Shown: piece by piece, positions 24,153 through 31,722 of the stretch | How positions within the stretch are numbered: position 1 is the stretch's first letter | How the letters are laid out: each line of letters starts with the position of its first letter | From: Oscillospiraceae bacterium | Lineage (GTDB): Bacteria; Bacillota; Clostridia; Oscillospirales; Ruminococcaceae | Direction of reading: 5' to 3' | NCBI GenBank assembly: GCA_900768705.1 | Contig: CAAGEB010000035.1 | Span: 1-41,777 of the forward strand | Length of the DNA stretch: 41,777 nucleotides | The notes under the pieces: model-generated | Told to the model about the DNA's origin: nothing | Database searches by the model: none | The model's input: only the letters and a program-made list of their open reading frames with translations | Made by a program: the position numbers and the translations under genes

Positions 24153-24731
24153 TTAAACATTTACGCCGAAATTGCGGCAAAGAGCCTGCAGACCACCCTG
24201 GAAGCCGCTTCCGATAGCGTTGAATTTCCATTCGCCGCTGTGGCGGTACAGTTCGCCTACGATAACGGCGGTTTCAATGGAGAAATCCTCGCCCAGATCA
24301 TAACGGATAAGCTCGGAGTTGGAAACCTCGTCCACCACACGGATAAAGGCGTTGCTGACCTGACCGAAATTCTGCTTGCGCAGCTCTGCGTCGTAAATCG
24401 TTACAGTAAAGTCGATTTTATCGATATTTGCGGGAACAGTACCCAGATCTATCTTAATCTGTTCATCATCGCCTCCGCCTGCGCCGGTAAGGTTATCTCC
24501 CAGATGTTCAACGCTTCCGGAAGAGTGCTTCAGATTGCCGTAGAAAACAAAGTCGCCGTCGTTGGTGACTTTGCCGTCTGCACCCAGCAGAAAAGCCGCT
24601 GCGTCCAGATCGAAGTCAAAGCCGCCGTCATACTTGTTTGTATCCCAGCCAAGACCGATTACCAGCTTGCTGAGACCCGGATTTCCCTTTGTAAGATCTA
24701 CCTTTTGACCTTTTGTCAGACATACTGCCAT
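24153..24731 (-). CDS. terD: TerD-family calcium-binding stress protein
   Basis: The 192-residue protein is a second canonical TerD and the first gene of the operon. Its landmarks are MAVCLTKGQKVDLTKG, GLGWDTNKYDGGFDFDLDAA, FVFYGNLKHSSGSVEHLGDN and AIGSGFQGGLQALCRNFGV. The acidic loop that binds calcium is intact. ACGGAGGTA precedes the ATG, and a consensus promoter lies about 80-110 bases upstream, with an AT-rich leader between that contains inverted AAGATAT/ATATCTT arms. The position as leading gene suggests it is the most strongly expressed product of the operon. Confidence 0.95.
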   Translation of the reverse strand: MAVCLTKGQKVDLTKGNPGLSKLVIGLGWDTNKYDGGFDFDLDAAAFLLGADGKVTNDGDFVFYGNLKHSSGSVEHLGDNLTGAGGGDDEQIKIDLGTVPANIDKIDFTVTIYDAELRKQNFGQVSNAFIRVVDEVSNSELIRYDLGEDFSIETAVIVGELYRHSGEWKFNAIGSGFQGGLQALCRNFGVNV

Positions 24732-24811
24732 AATAATACCTCCGTAAATTGATACAAGAATGTGAAACCGAATTTTTTAAGATATCAAGATTATACAAAT
24801 ATCTTGAGGAC

Positions 24812-24840
24812 ATTATACAACTTTTTCTACAAAATGTCAA
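24812..24840 (-). promoter_or_regulatory. Main sigma-A promoter of the Ter operon
   Basis: On the minus strand TTGACA (24835-24840) and TATAAT (24812-24817) are exactly 17 bases apart, a perfect consensus. A second TATAAT lies at 24790-24795, and AAGATAT/ATATCTT arms follow the start region, possibly an operator. A promoter this strong would normally need repression for a stress operon; no repressor gene is adjacent. Confidence 0.85.
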
Positions 24841-24948
24841 GGGCTTTGGAAGATAATTCCCTATTGTGGGATTTTAAATCATATTGCTTTCGAAAAATCG
24901 GAAAGCTGTGTTCACGGGAACGGAGCCGAAAGGCGACGCTGTCTGCGC

Positions 24949-24977
24949 TTGACAAATTCCGCCGAATGTGCTAAAAT
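24949..24977 (+). promoter_or_regulatory. Promoter of the GtrA-like gene
   Basis: TTGACA (24949-24954) and TAAAAT (24972-24977) are separated by 17 bases, divergent from the Ter promoter about 110 bases away. Its presence means the frame that opens at 24949 overlaps the promoter, so the real start is downstream. Confidence 0.75.
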
Positions 24978-25080
24978 TATAGAAAAACTGCAAAAACAGG
25001 TGTGTCGGCTTCGTATGCGGCGGTATAGCCCACACCGGATAATGAGGCGGAGGCGGGAAAGCTGTCTGCCGAAAACGGAG

Positions 25081-25656
25081 ATGAGCCTTATAAAAATCAG
25101 GGGATACGACATCGGAGAAATTCTGCGGTCGCTGAAAACAAAAGACGGCAGGCGGGATTTTTTCTCCAGACATAAACAGCTGATTCTCTACTTCATATTC
25201 GGAGTGGGAACCACGGTTATATCAATGGGAACCTATTATCTTTTCCGTGTGATTTTTCCGGATGCGGAAAGTGTTCCCGTCTGGCTTTCGTGGATATTTA
25301 TGATTACCTCGGGGCTGGGGATTGAGAGCAATACGGCTCTGCCCGTAATTCTTTCGTGGATTCTTGCAAACACTTTTGCGTTTATAACGAACCGGGTTTA
25401 TGTGTTTGACAGTACTGCACATACTGCGGGCAGTATATTTGTCGAGGCGTTGAAATTCTTTGCCTCCCGATTTGCAACTCTTATTGTGGATCTGATAATA
25501 ATGTTCCTGTTGGTTGATCTGACGGGAATACACAATGTTCTGTATGAATTTGCGGCAAAGGTATTTTCCAATGTGGTGGTGCTGATACTGAATTTTGTAC
25601 TCAGCAAGCTGTTTGTTTTCCGGCGTAAGGAAAGCGGAAAGGATATTTCGCAATAA
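25081..25656 (+). CDS. GtrA-like membrane protein
   Basis: From ATG 25081 the protein has 191 residues: about 35 polar residues, then four hydrophobic helices, with LILYFIFGVGTTVISMGTYY first and a C-terminal LNFVLSKLFVFRRK that matches the usual GtrA ending. GtrA family members are small four-helix proteins thought to assist flipping of lipid-linked sugars used for cell-wall glycans. The start is uncertain: the frame opens at 24949 inside the promoter, and ATG 25042 is also possible. No glycosyltransferase gene is adjacent, so the glycan concerned is unknown. Confidence 0.82.
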   Translation: MSLIKIRGYDIGEILRSLKTKDGRRDFFSRHKQLILYFIFGVGTTVISMGTYYLFRVIFPDAESVPVWLSWIFMITSGLGIESNTALPVILSWILANTFAFITNRVYVFDSTAHTAGSIFVEALKFFASRFATLIVDLIIMFLLVDLTGIHNVLYEFAAKVFSNVVVLILNFVLSKLFVFRRKESGKDISQ

Positions 25657-25664
25657 GGATTGCG

Positions 25665-25965
25665 GTTCGACTGTAAGGTAATTAGATTGTTCTTTTTCAA
25701 GCCCCTATCCCCCTGCCCCCTTCCCCCGAGGGGGAAGGGGAAGATAAAGGGGTACTGCGTACCCCTGCGCCCGCTTGTTGGGGCGGTTGGCCCCACCCCC
25801 CCGAACTGGTGAAATCAAGCCCTCTGCACTGACCAATCTGCATTGCAATGTACCGTTGGGAATTACCCGTCGGGGTACCCGACCGAAAAGCCAATTCCGG
25901 TCTGTACAGATTTATTACATTACAAGCACAGACCAATCCACATTGCAAAGTATCGTGATTCAGAT
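25665..25965 (+). repeat. Interspersed GC-rich repeat, copy 2
   Basis: The stretch between the GtrA-like gene and the ECF promoter carries the shared modules GACTGTAAGGTAATTAGATT, CAAGCCCCTATCCCCCTGCC, ACCCCCCCGAACTGGTGAAA and ACATTGCAAAGTATCG. It also contains perfect hairpins: CTTCCCCC/GGGGGAAG (25726-25741 area) and GGGGTAC/GTACCCC. Short frames in it have no ribosome sites and follow the repeat rather than a gene. The remaining bases to 26112 hold a GCGGGATTGTCCCGC hairpin and a promoter. Confidence 0.75.
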
Positions 25966-26039
25966 GAGAGTTTTATCGACAGATTGTGCGGCGGGATTGT
26001 CCCGCCGCTTTATCATTCCCGCCGGCTGAAAATTTCCTC

Positions 26040-26068
26040 TTGACTTATTTCCCGATATGGTGTATAAT
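26040..26068 (+). promoter_or_regulatory. Promoter of the ECF transporter operon
   Basis: TTGACT (26040-26045) and TATAAT (26063-26068) are 17 bases apart, about 45 bases upstream of the TTG start of the fused ATPase gene. Confidence 0.75.
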
Positions 26069-26112
26069 ATAATGTGTTTTTATTTTTTTTATGCGGTTTA
26101 TGAGGTAATAAT

Positions 26113-27867
26113 TTGAATATTATAGAGGTAAAGGACCTTTGCTTTGATTACATTACCGAGGACGATGAGGGAAATATAACCGAGCGCAGCACGGCTCTCC
26201 GCGGAGTAAATCTCACCGTTCCCGAGGGACAGTTTCTGGCAGTTCTGGGTCATAATGGCTGCGGCAAGTCAACTCTTGCCAAGCATTTCAATGCCATACT
26301 CACTCCCACTTCGGGAAAGGTTTTCGTAAACGGTATGGACACCTCCGACGAGGACAGGCTTTTTGATATACGGCGTACCGTGGGTATGGTTTTTCAGAAT
26401 CCCGATAATCAGCTTGTGGCAACTATAGTTGAGGAGGATGTGGCTTTCGCTCCCGAAAATCTGGGAGTGCCTCCCGAGAAAATCCGCCGTCGTGTTGACG
26501 ACGCTCTGAAACAGGTGGATATGTATGAATTCCGTGAACATGCTCCTCATCAGCTTTCCGGCGGACAGAAGCAGCGGGTTGCCATTGCGGGGATTATAGC
26601 TATGCAGCCTCGCTGTATCGTTATGGATGAGCCTACCGCAATGCTTGACCCAAAGGGCAGGCGGGAGGTTATGGAAACGGTAAAGCGTCTTAATCGGGAA
26701 AAGGGAATAACCGTTATCCTTATTACCCATTACATGGAAGAAGCTGCTCAGGCGGACAGGGTTGTGGTTATGGATAAGGGCAGAGTGCTTATGGACGATG
26801 TCCCCCGAAGGATTTTCTCCCGTGAAAAAGAGCTTCGTGCCGTGGGGCTGGATGTTCCGCAGGTGACAGAGCTTTGTTTCGGACTGCGGGAAAAGGGCGT
26901 TCCCGTTTCCGGAGAGATTATATTTGAAGATGAATGTGCAAAGGCAATTTCGGAGCTTCCCCTGAAGAAAAGAAATGCCGAAGTCGGAAAAAAGACCGAT
27001 ATTCGGGAAAACAAAAGCGCAGAAGAAATTGCCCGACTGGAAAACCTCACCTACAAGTACAGCGTTGGAAGTCCCTTTGAGAAAACTGCGGTTGATAATG
27101 TGAATATCACAATAGAAAAGGGTAGCTTTGTGGGTATTATCGGACATACCGGCAGCGGTAAGTCCACGCTTATACAGCATCTTAACGGTCTGGTGAAGCC
27201 CACAAGCGGAACTGTTTTTATCGAAAACCGCAATATCTGGAGCAAGGATGTTAATATCCGTGATATCCGTTTCAAGGTGGGAATAGTGTTCCAGTATTCC
27301 GAACACCAGCTGTTTGAGGAAACGGTGGCAAAGGATATTGCCTACGGTCCGAAAAATATGGGTCTTTCGGAGGATGAAATCAGCAAGCATGTGGCTGTGG
27401 CAGCAGAAAGCATGGGAATAACCCATCTGCTGGAGAAATCACCCTTTGAACTTTCGGGAGGTCAGCAGCGTCGTGTGGCACTTGCAGGCGTGCTGGCAAT
27501 GGATCCCGAGGTGCTTATACTCGACGAGCCTGCGGCGGGTCTTGACCCTAAGGGCAGGGAAAGAATTCTGTCGCTTATCAGTCACTATCACGAAAAGTCG
27601 GGAAAAACCATTTTACTGGTGTCCCATTCTATGGAGGATATTGTGAAGTATGCGCAGAAGGTTCTTGTTATGAACAAGGGCAAGGTGTTCTGCTTCGACT
27701 ATACCGACAAGGTATTTGAGCGTACCGGAGAACTGATGTCCGTAGGACTTGATGTGCCGCAGATAACACGGCTTGCGCATAAGCTTCGGGAATATGACAT
27801 CGACATCGGCGATGATGTGTACACCGTGGAAAGAGCGGAGGAACGCATTCTGCAGCTGACCAAATAA
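26113..27867 (+). CDS. Fused EcfA1-EcfA2 ATPase of ECF transporter
   Basis: One uninterrupted frame encodes two complete ABC ATPases. The first (about residues 1-280) has Walker A GHNGCGKST, signature LSGGQKQRVAIAG and Walker B CIVMDEPTAMLD. The second (about 305-584) has GHTGSGKST, LSGGQQRRVALAG and VLILDEPAAGLD. Most Firmicutes encode these as separate EcfA1 and EcfA2 proteins of about 280 residues, so this is a tandem fusion with a short charged linker. Together with EcfT it powers uptake of vitamins through interchangeable S proteins, none of which is encoded here. The start is TTG 26113, with GAGGT 7 bases upstream; no ATG fits the conserved beginning IIEVKDLCFDY. Confidence 0.95.
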   Translation: MNIIEVKDLCFDYITEDDEGNITERSTALRGVNLTVPEGQFLAVLGHNGCGKSTLAKHFNAILTPTSGKVFVNGMDTSDEDRLFDIRRTVGMVFQNPDNQLVATIVEEDVAFAPENLGVPPEKIRRRVDDALKQVDMYEFREHAPHQLSGGQKQRVAIAGIIAMQPRCIVMDEPTAMLDPKGRREVMETVKRLNREKGITVILITHYMEEAAQADRVVVMDKGRVLMDDVPRRIFSREKELRAVGLDVPQVTELCFGLREKGVPVSGEIIFEDECAKAISELPLKKRNAEVGKKTDIRENKSAEEIARLENLTYKYSVGSPFEKTAVDNVNITIEKGSFVGIIGHTGSGKSTLIQHLNGLVKPTSGTVFIENRNIWSKDVNIRDIRFKVGIVFQYSEHQLFEETVAKDIAYGPKNMGLSEDEISKHVAVAAESMGITHLLEKSPFELSGGQQRRVALAGVLAMDPEVLILDEPAAGLDPKGRERILSLISHYHEKSGKTILLVSHSMEDIVKYAQKVLVMNKGKVFCFDYTDKVFERTGELMSVGLDVPQITRLAHKLREYDIDIGDDVYTVERAEERILQLTK

Positions 27868-27916
27868 TTGAATGATAGGGCTGAGATCCGCTCCGGCTAC
27901 TATCGGAGGTTATTAA

Positions 27917-28729
27917 ATGATAAAAGATATAACTATCGGACAGTATTTCCCGGGAAAATCGGTAATACACCGTATGGACAGCCGGGCAAAGCTGCTGCTG
28001 GATTTATTGTACCTGGTAATACTGTTCACGGCGCAGAGCTTTACCGGTCTGGTGCTGGGACTGCTTTTTATGGTGATTTGCTATATCATTGCCGACATAA
28101 AGCTGGTAATGATACTTAAAAGCGTAAAGCCTATTCTGCCGCTGATGATTGTCACCGGAATACTTAATCTGCTGTTTATCAAGGGCGAAACGCCGCTTTT
28201 TCAGTGGTGGATAATTGCGGTTTATCCCGAGGGAATAAGAACCTCGGCGTTTATGCTGGTGAGAATATTTGCATTGATAGTGGGAATGTCTCTGCTGACC
28301 TATACCACCTCGCCGATTATGATTACCGACGCTTTGGAGCGGCTTATGTCTCCCCTGAGGAAAATCAGGTTTCCCGTTCATGAGCTGTCTATGATGATGA
28401 GTATTGCCCTTCGGTTTATTCCCACGCTGGTGGAGGAAACCGAGAAAATTATGTCGGCGCAGAAAGCCCGCGGAGCGGAGCTGGACACCGGAAATCTTTT
28501 TCAGAAAGCCAAGGCTCTTATTCCCATTCTGATACCGCTGTTTGTTTCCGCTTTCAAGAGAGCAAACGAGCTTGCCACGGCAATGGAATGCCGCTGCTAC
28601 AACGGCGGAGAGGGCAGAACACGGCTTCGTCAGCTGAAAACCGCCCCACGGGACTATATTGCTGCGGTGATAATGTTCCTTTTGCTGGGAGCTGTTATTA
28701 CGCTGAACTGCTTCCCCTTTATACCTTAA
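27917..28729 (+). CDS. ecfT: EcfT transmembrane component of ECF transporter
   Basis: The 270-residue protein has about six hydrophobic helices and the two cytoplasmic coupling motifs of EcfT: AQKARGAELD near residue 195 and AMECRCYNGG near residue 227, a variant of the second Ala-Arg-Gly type motif. It docks the S components and transmits ATPase motion from the fused EcfA protein encoded 49 bases upstream. CGGAGG precedes the ATG. It is followed closely by truA, the order common in Firmicutes, although the ribosomal protein genes that usually flank this group are absent. Confidence 0.93.
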   Translation: MIKDITIGQYFPGKSVIHRMDSRAKLLLDLLYLVILFTAQSFTGLVLGLLFMVICYIIADIKLVMILKSVKPILPLMIVTGILNLLFIKGETPLFQWWIIAVYPEGIRTSAFMLVRIFALIVGMSLLTYTTSPIMITDALERLMSPLRKIRFPVHELSMMMSIALRFIPTLVEETEKIMSAQKARGAELDTGNLFQKAKALIPILIPLFVSAFKRANELATAMECRCYNGGEGRTRLRQLKTAPRDYIAAVIMFLLLGAVITLNCFPFIP

Positions 28730-28741
28730 AAGGAGTTCGGA

Positions 28742-29485
28742 GTGCGAAATCTGAAGGTTTTTATTGCATATAACGGTGCGGGGTATCACGGTTTTCAGCG
28801 GCAGGATAATGCCGTTACCGTGCAGGAGGTTGTGGAAAAGGCTTTGGGAAAACTTCTGAAGCTTCCTGCTCCGACAATATACGGCTGTTCACGGACAGAT
28901 ACCGGGGTTCACGCAAGGCAGTTCTGCTTTAATGTGCATATTGAAAACAATATCCCCTGCGAAGGCTTTGTCAAGGGAATGAATACCATTCTTCCCGATG
29001 ATATTGCGGTGTTGTCCTGCGAGGAGGTTCCCGAGGATTTTCACGCACGGTATTGTACCAAATCCAAGGAGTATGTGTATCTCATAAACAACAAGCCCGC
29101 CCGTGATGTTTTTATGCAGAAACTGGCATATCACTATCCCCACAGGCTGGATACGGCGAAAATGAACGAGGCGGCAAGGCTGTTTATCGGCGAGCACGAT
29201 TTTGCGGCGTTTTGCAGGGCGGAGGGAAAGGTTCGTGTCAAATCCACGGTGCGAACGGTGTACGAGCTGGAGGTTTCCGAAAGCGGGGGACTGTGCAGCA
29301 TACGGATAAGCGGCAGCGGATTTTTATACAATATGGTGAGAATAGTAGCGGGAACGCTTATTTATATCAGCGAGGGCAGGCTTACCGAGGATGATATCAG
29401 GACTGCTCTGGATACCGGGGACAGAAATTTTGCGGGAAAAACTCTTCCGCCGGAGGGACTGTATCTCAACAAGGTGATTTATTGA
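28742..29485 (+). CDS. truA: tRNA pseudouridine(38-40) synthase TruA
   Basis: The 247-residue protein converts uridines 38, 39 and 40 in tRNA anticodon arms to pseudouridine. The catalytic Asp is in CSRTDTGVHARQF, the conserved N-terminal segment reads IAYNGAGYHGFQRQ, and the C-terminal motif GSGFLYNMVRIVAGTL is intact. Length is normal. It starts with GTG 28742 behind AAGGAG, 12 bases after ecfT, so it is in the same operon. Its stop overlaps the TTG start of the next gene by four bases. Confidence 0.95.
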   Translation: MRNLKVFIAYNGAGYHGFQRQDNAVTVQEVVEKALGKLLKLPAPTIYGCSRTDTGVHARQFCFNVHIENNIPCEGFVKGMNTILPDDIAVLSCEEVPEDFHARYCTKSKEYVYLINNKPARDVFMQKLAYHYPHRLDTAKMNEAARLFIGEHDFAAFCRAEGKVRVKSTVRTVYELEVSESGGLCSIRISGSGFLYNMVRIVAGTLIYISEGRLTEDDIRTALDTGDRNFAGKTLPPEGLYLNKVIY

Positions 29486-30654
29486 ACGCACAGCAGCGGA
29501 AAGGAAGGCGGCGAATTGCAGTGGACGAAAAGGAAATAGCCGAAAAATACGGTAAGAAAAAAAAGAACAGGAAGCTGAAGCTGCTTATTGCCGCACTTAT
29601 TATACTGTTGGCTGTGCTTCTGGTACTGAACTGGCGGACGATTATGTCGCCGTTCAAGGATATTGCGCTGAATCTGGGTGAAGGCGGCTTTCCTGTTATG
29701 CTTCCCGGAAGCACGGATTACTGCCTCGGTGAAATGGGAGATAATTTCTATCTTCTTACCGACACATATTTATACACCTACAACGCAGAGGGTGCGGAAA
29801 TTCAGGGCGTGCAGCACGGCTTTCAGAATCCCGTAAGCGACGCCGGGGATTCAAGACTGCTGGTTTACGACAAAAACGGAAAGGCGTTCAGGGTTTACTC
29901 AAAATCATCGGAAATTTATTCCCTTGAAACGGAGGACAGCATTGTATTTGCCCGTTCCGGGGACAGAAATAAAACTGCGGTGGTTACAACTTCCTCCAGA
30001 TATTCAAATTATCTGTATATATTCGGCGGCGATGGAAAACAGATTTTCCGTTTTGCTTCACCCGATGAAAAAATTATGCAGGTTTGCTTCTCCGGTGGGA
30101 ATAATATATATGTAGCCGTTGTGGGAGAAAGCGGCGGCGAGCTTAAATCCTCCGTGCTGTGCTTTGATACAACAAACGAAAACGGAGAAGTATGGCGCAC
30201 TCCCGTGGGAAACAAGGTGGTTCTTTCGCTGGAAAAATGCCCCGACGGAGTATATACTGTGACAAGCGGCGGTTTCTATCTTATGGACGAAGCCACGGGT
30301 GAACTCAAAGCGCAGAACACCTTTACCAAACAGATTGTGGGAATTGGCGGCAGCGGCGGTGAACTACGTGTGCTTTTCTTTCACGATTCTGCTTCCAACG
30401 GACAGACAGCGGCGGTTTACAACAGCAGTCTTGAAGCAGTTGCGGGAATTACATTTGAAAATATGGATGATTTTGATACATATCAGAACAGACTTTATGT
30501 ACTTTCGGGCAAGAACCTGACCGTGTATAATTCTTCTCTGGAAGAAATAAAGAAATTCGAGCTTGAAGATGAGTATTCTGACTTGGAAATCATTAACGGA
30601 AATGCCTATCTTCTGGGTTATAATACTGTACAATATCTTTCTCTCGGAATATGA
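29482..30654 (+). CDS. DUF5711-like membrane-anchored beta-propeller protein
   Basis: The 390-residue protein has a strongly basic N-terminus (about 30 residues), one transmembrane helix (about 33-50, LLIAALIILLAVLLVLN) and a large extracytoplasmic domain of repeated beta strands. The pattern, with recurring LYVLSG and VYNSSLE elements, suggests a propeller. It resembles the clostridial DUF5711 group, whose function is unknown. The start is TTG 29482 overlapping the truA stop (TTGA), with AAGGTG upstream. Its position before a CvpA-family gene hints at a cell-envelope role, but that is only context. Confidence 0.75.
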   Translation: MNAQQRKGRRRIAVDEKEIAEKYGKKKKNRKLKLLIAALIILLAVLLVLNWRTIMSPFKDIALNLGEGGFPVMLPGSTDYCLGEMGDNFYLLTDTYLYTYNAEGAEIQGVQHGFQNPVSDAGDSRLLVYDKNGKAFRVYSKSSEIYSLETEDSIVFARSGDRNKTAVVTTSSRYSNYLYIFGGDGKQIFRFASPDEKIMQVCFSGGNNIYVAVVGESGGELKSSVLCFDTTNENGEVWRTPVGNKVVLSLEKCPDGVYTVTSGGFYLMDEATGELKAQNTFTKQIVGIGGSGGELRVLFFHDSASNGQTAAVYNSSLEAVAGITFENMDDFDTYQNRLYVLSGKNLTVYNSSLEEIKKFELEDEYSDLEIINGNAYLLGYNTVQYLSLGI

Positions 30655-30664
30655 AAGGATAATT

Positions 30665-31702
30665 ATGGGATCGGAGTTTGCGATAGTTTATGATGTCATA
30701 GTAGCTGCGGTGCTGCTGGGTATGCTGTTTGCGGGGTTTGCAAAGGGCTTTACCAAGAGCATTCTGGAAATTGCCGCAGTTTTTATAGCTTTTATATGTG
30801 CGATAACATTAAGCGAGCCGTCGGCAAACGCAATATACGAAAATTTCGTGGATAAGCCTGTGCGGGAGCAGATGGCCGGAGTAACGGGTGCAGCTGATGA
30901 CAGCCTGATGAAGCTTTCCCCATTTGCTTCAGCCAAGCTGGATTATGAGGCGGTGAAAATTAACGGCACGCCGGTGACGGAAATAGTTCCGGACTATGAG
31001 GGTACGGGAAAGGCAGTGTTTGACCTTACCAATGTGGATCTGTCGAAAACCGGCTTGTCGGAAATGGATCTTTCCCTTCTCGGAATAAAAAGCACCGACG
31101 ATTTGTCCTCGGTGAATGCAAGAGCGGCGGATTTCAGTATGTCTGATATTGAAGCCTACGGTCTGGGAAAGCTGGTTACGGCGCAGTATCTTGCCACAAC
31201 GGCAATGCAGAGGGATATGGCGGGAACTCTCGGAAAGGTTATCAGCACGATTTCGGGGTATCTGCCTTCATCGGTGGCGTGCGAAAACAGCGAATCTCTT
31301 ACCGTGTCGGCGGTGCGGACGGTACTGGTATCCATGATGGATTTGGGGGCTTCTGCCGAGAATGCGTTGGTGGAGGGAATTATTAAACCCCGCTGCGTTG
31401 TTTTCCTAAGAACCATATTGTTTGCGGTGATATTTGCGCTGGCTTCCGTATTGCTGGGAATTGTAATTAAGCTTTCCGGAGCCGTGAATAAAATTCCCGT
31501 TATCGGAAAGCTGAACGCTCTGGCGGGAGGAATACTGGGTCTCGGAGAGGGCGTTCTGGTGGTGTTTATTGTCTGTCTGGCGGTGCGCTTTATAATTTCT
31601 CTGGCGGGCAAGGACGCAGTGTTCTTTAATGAGTCAACAATTGAACAGACATTTCTGTTCAGACATATATATAATTTCAATTTCCTGAACTTCCTGACTT
31701 AA
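30665..31702 (+). CDS. CvpA-family membrane protein
   Basis: From ATG 30665 (GAAAGGA upstream) the protein has 345 residues. The N-terminus holds the CvpA hallmark: a first helix, then GMLFAGFAKGFTKSILEIAA and a second helix ending near residue 45. Two more helices lie near the C-terminus (about 245-270 and 285-315, with IPVIGKLNALAGGILGLGEG between them). Ordinary CvpA proteins have about 160-180 residues; here a polar insert of about 180 residues probably forms an extracytoplasmic domain. The family was first linked to colicin V production and to envelope homeostasis; its molecular activity is unclear. Confidence 0.82.
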   Translation: MGSEFAIVYDVIVAAVLLGMLFAGFAKGFTKSILEIAAVFIAFICAITLSEPSANAIYENFVDKPVREQMAGVTGAADDSLMKLSPFASAKLDYEAVKINGTPVTEIVPDYEGTGKAVFDLTNVDLSKTGLSEMDLSLLGIKSTDDLSSVNARAADFSMSDIEAYGLGKLVTAQYLATTAMQRDMAGTLGKVISTISGYLPSSVACENSESLTVSAVRTVLVSMMDLGASAENALVEGIIKPRCVVFLRTILFAVIFALASVLLGIVIKLSGAVNKIPVIGKLNALAGGILGLGEGVLVVFIVCLAVRFIISLAGKDAVFFNESTIEQTFLFRHIYNFNFLNFLT

Positions 31703-31722
31703 TGAAAGCAAGGTGATATGCA

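Noticed and set aside
25697..26043. Short frames in the intergenic repeat before the ECF operon
   Set aside because: They follow the GC-rich repeat modules, differ between copies and lack ribosome sites.
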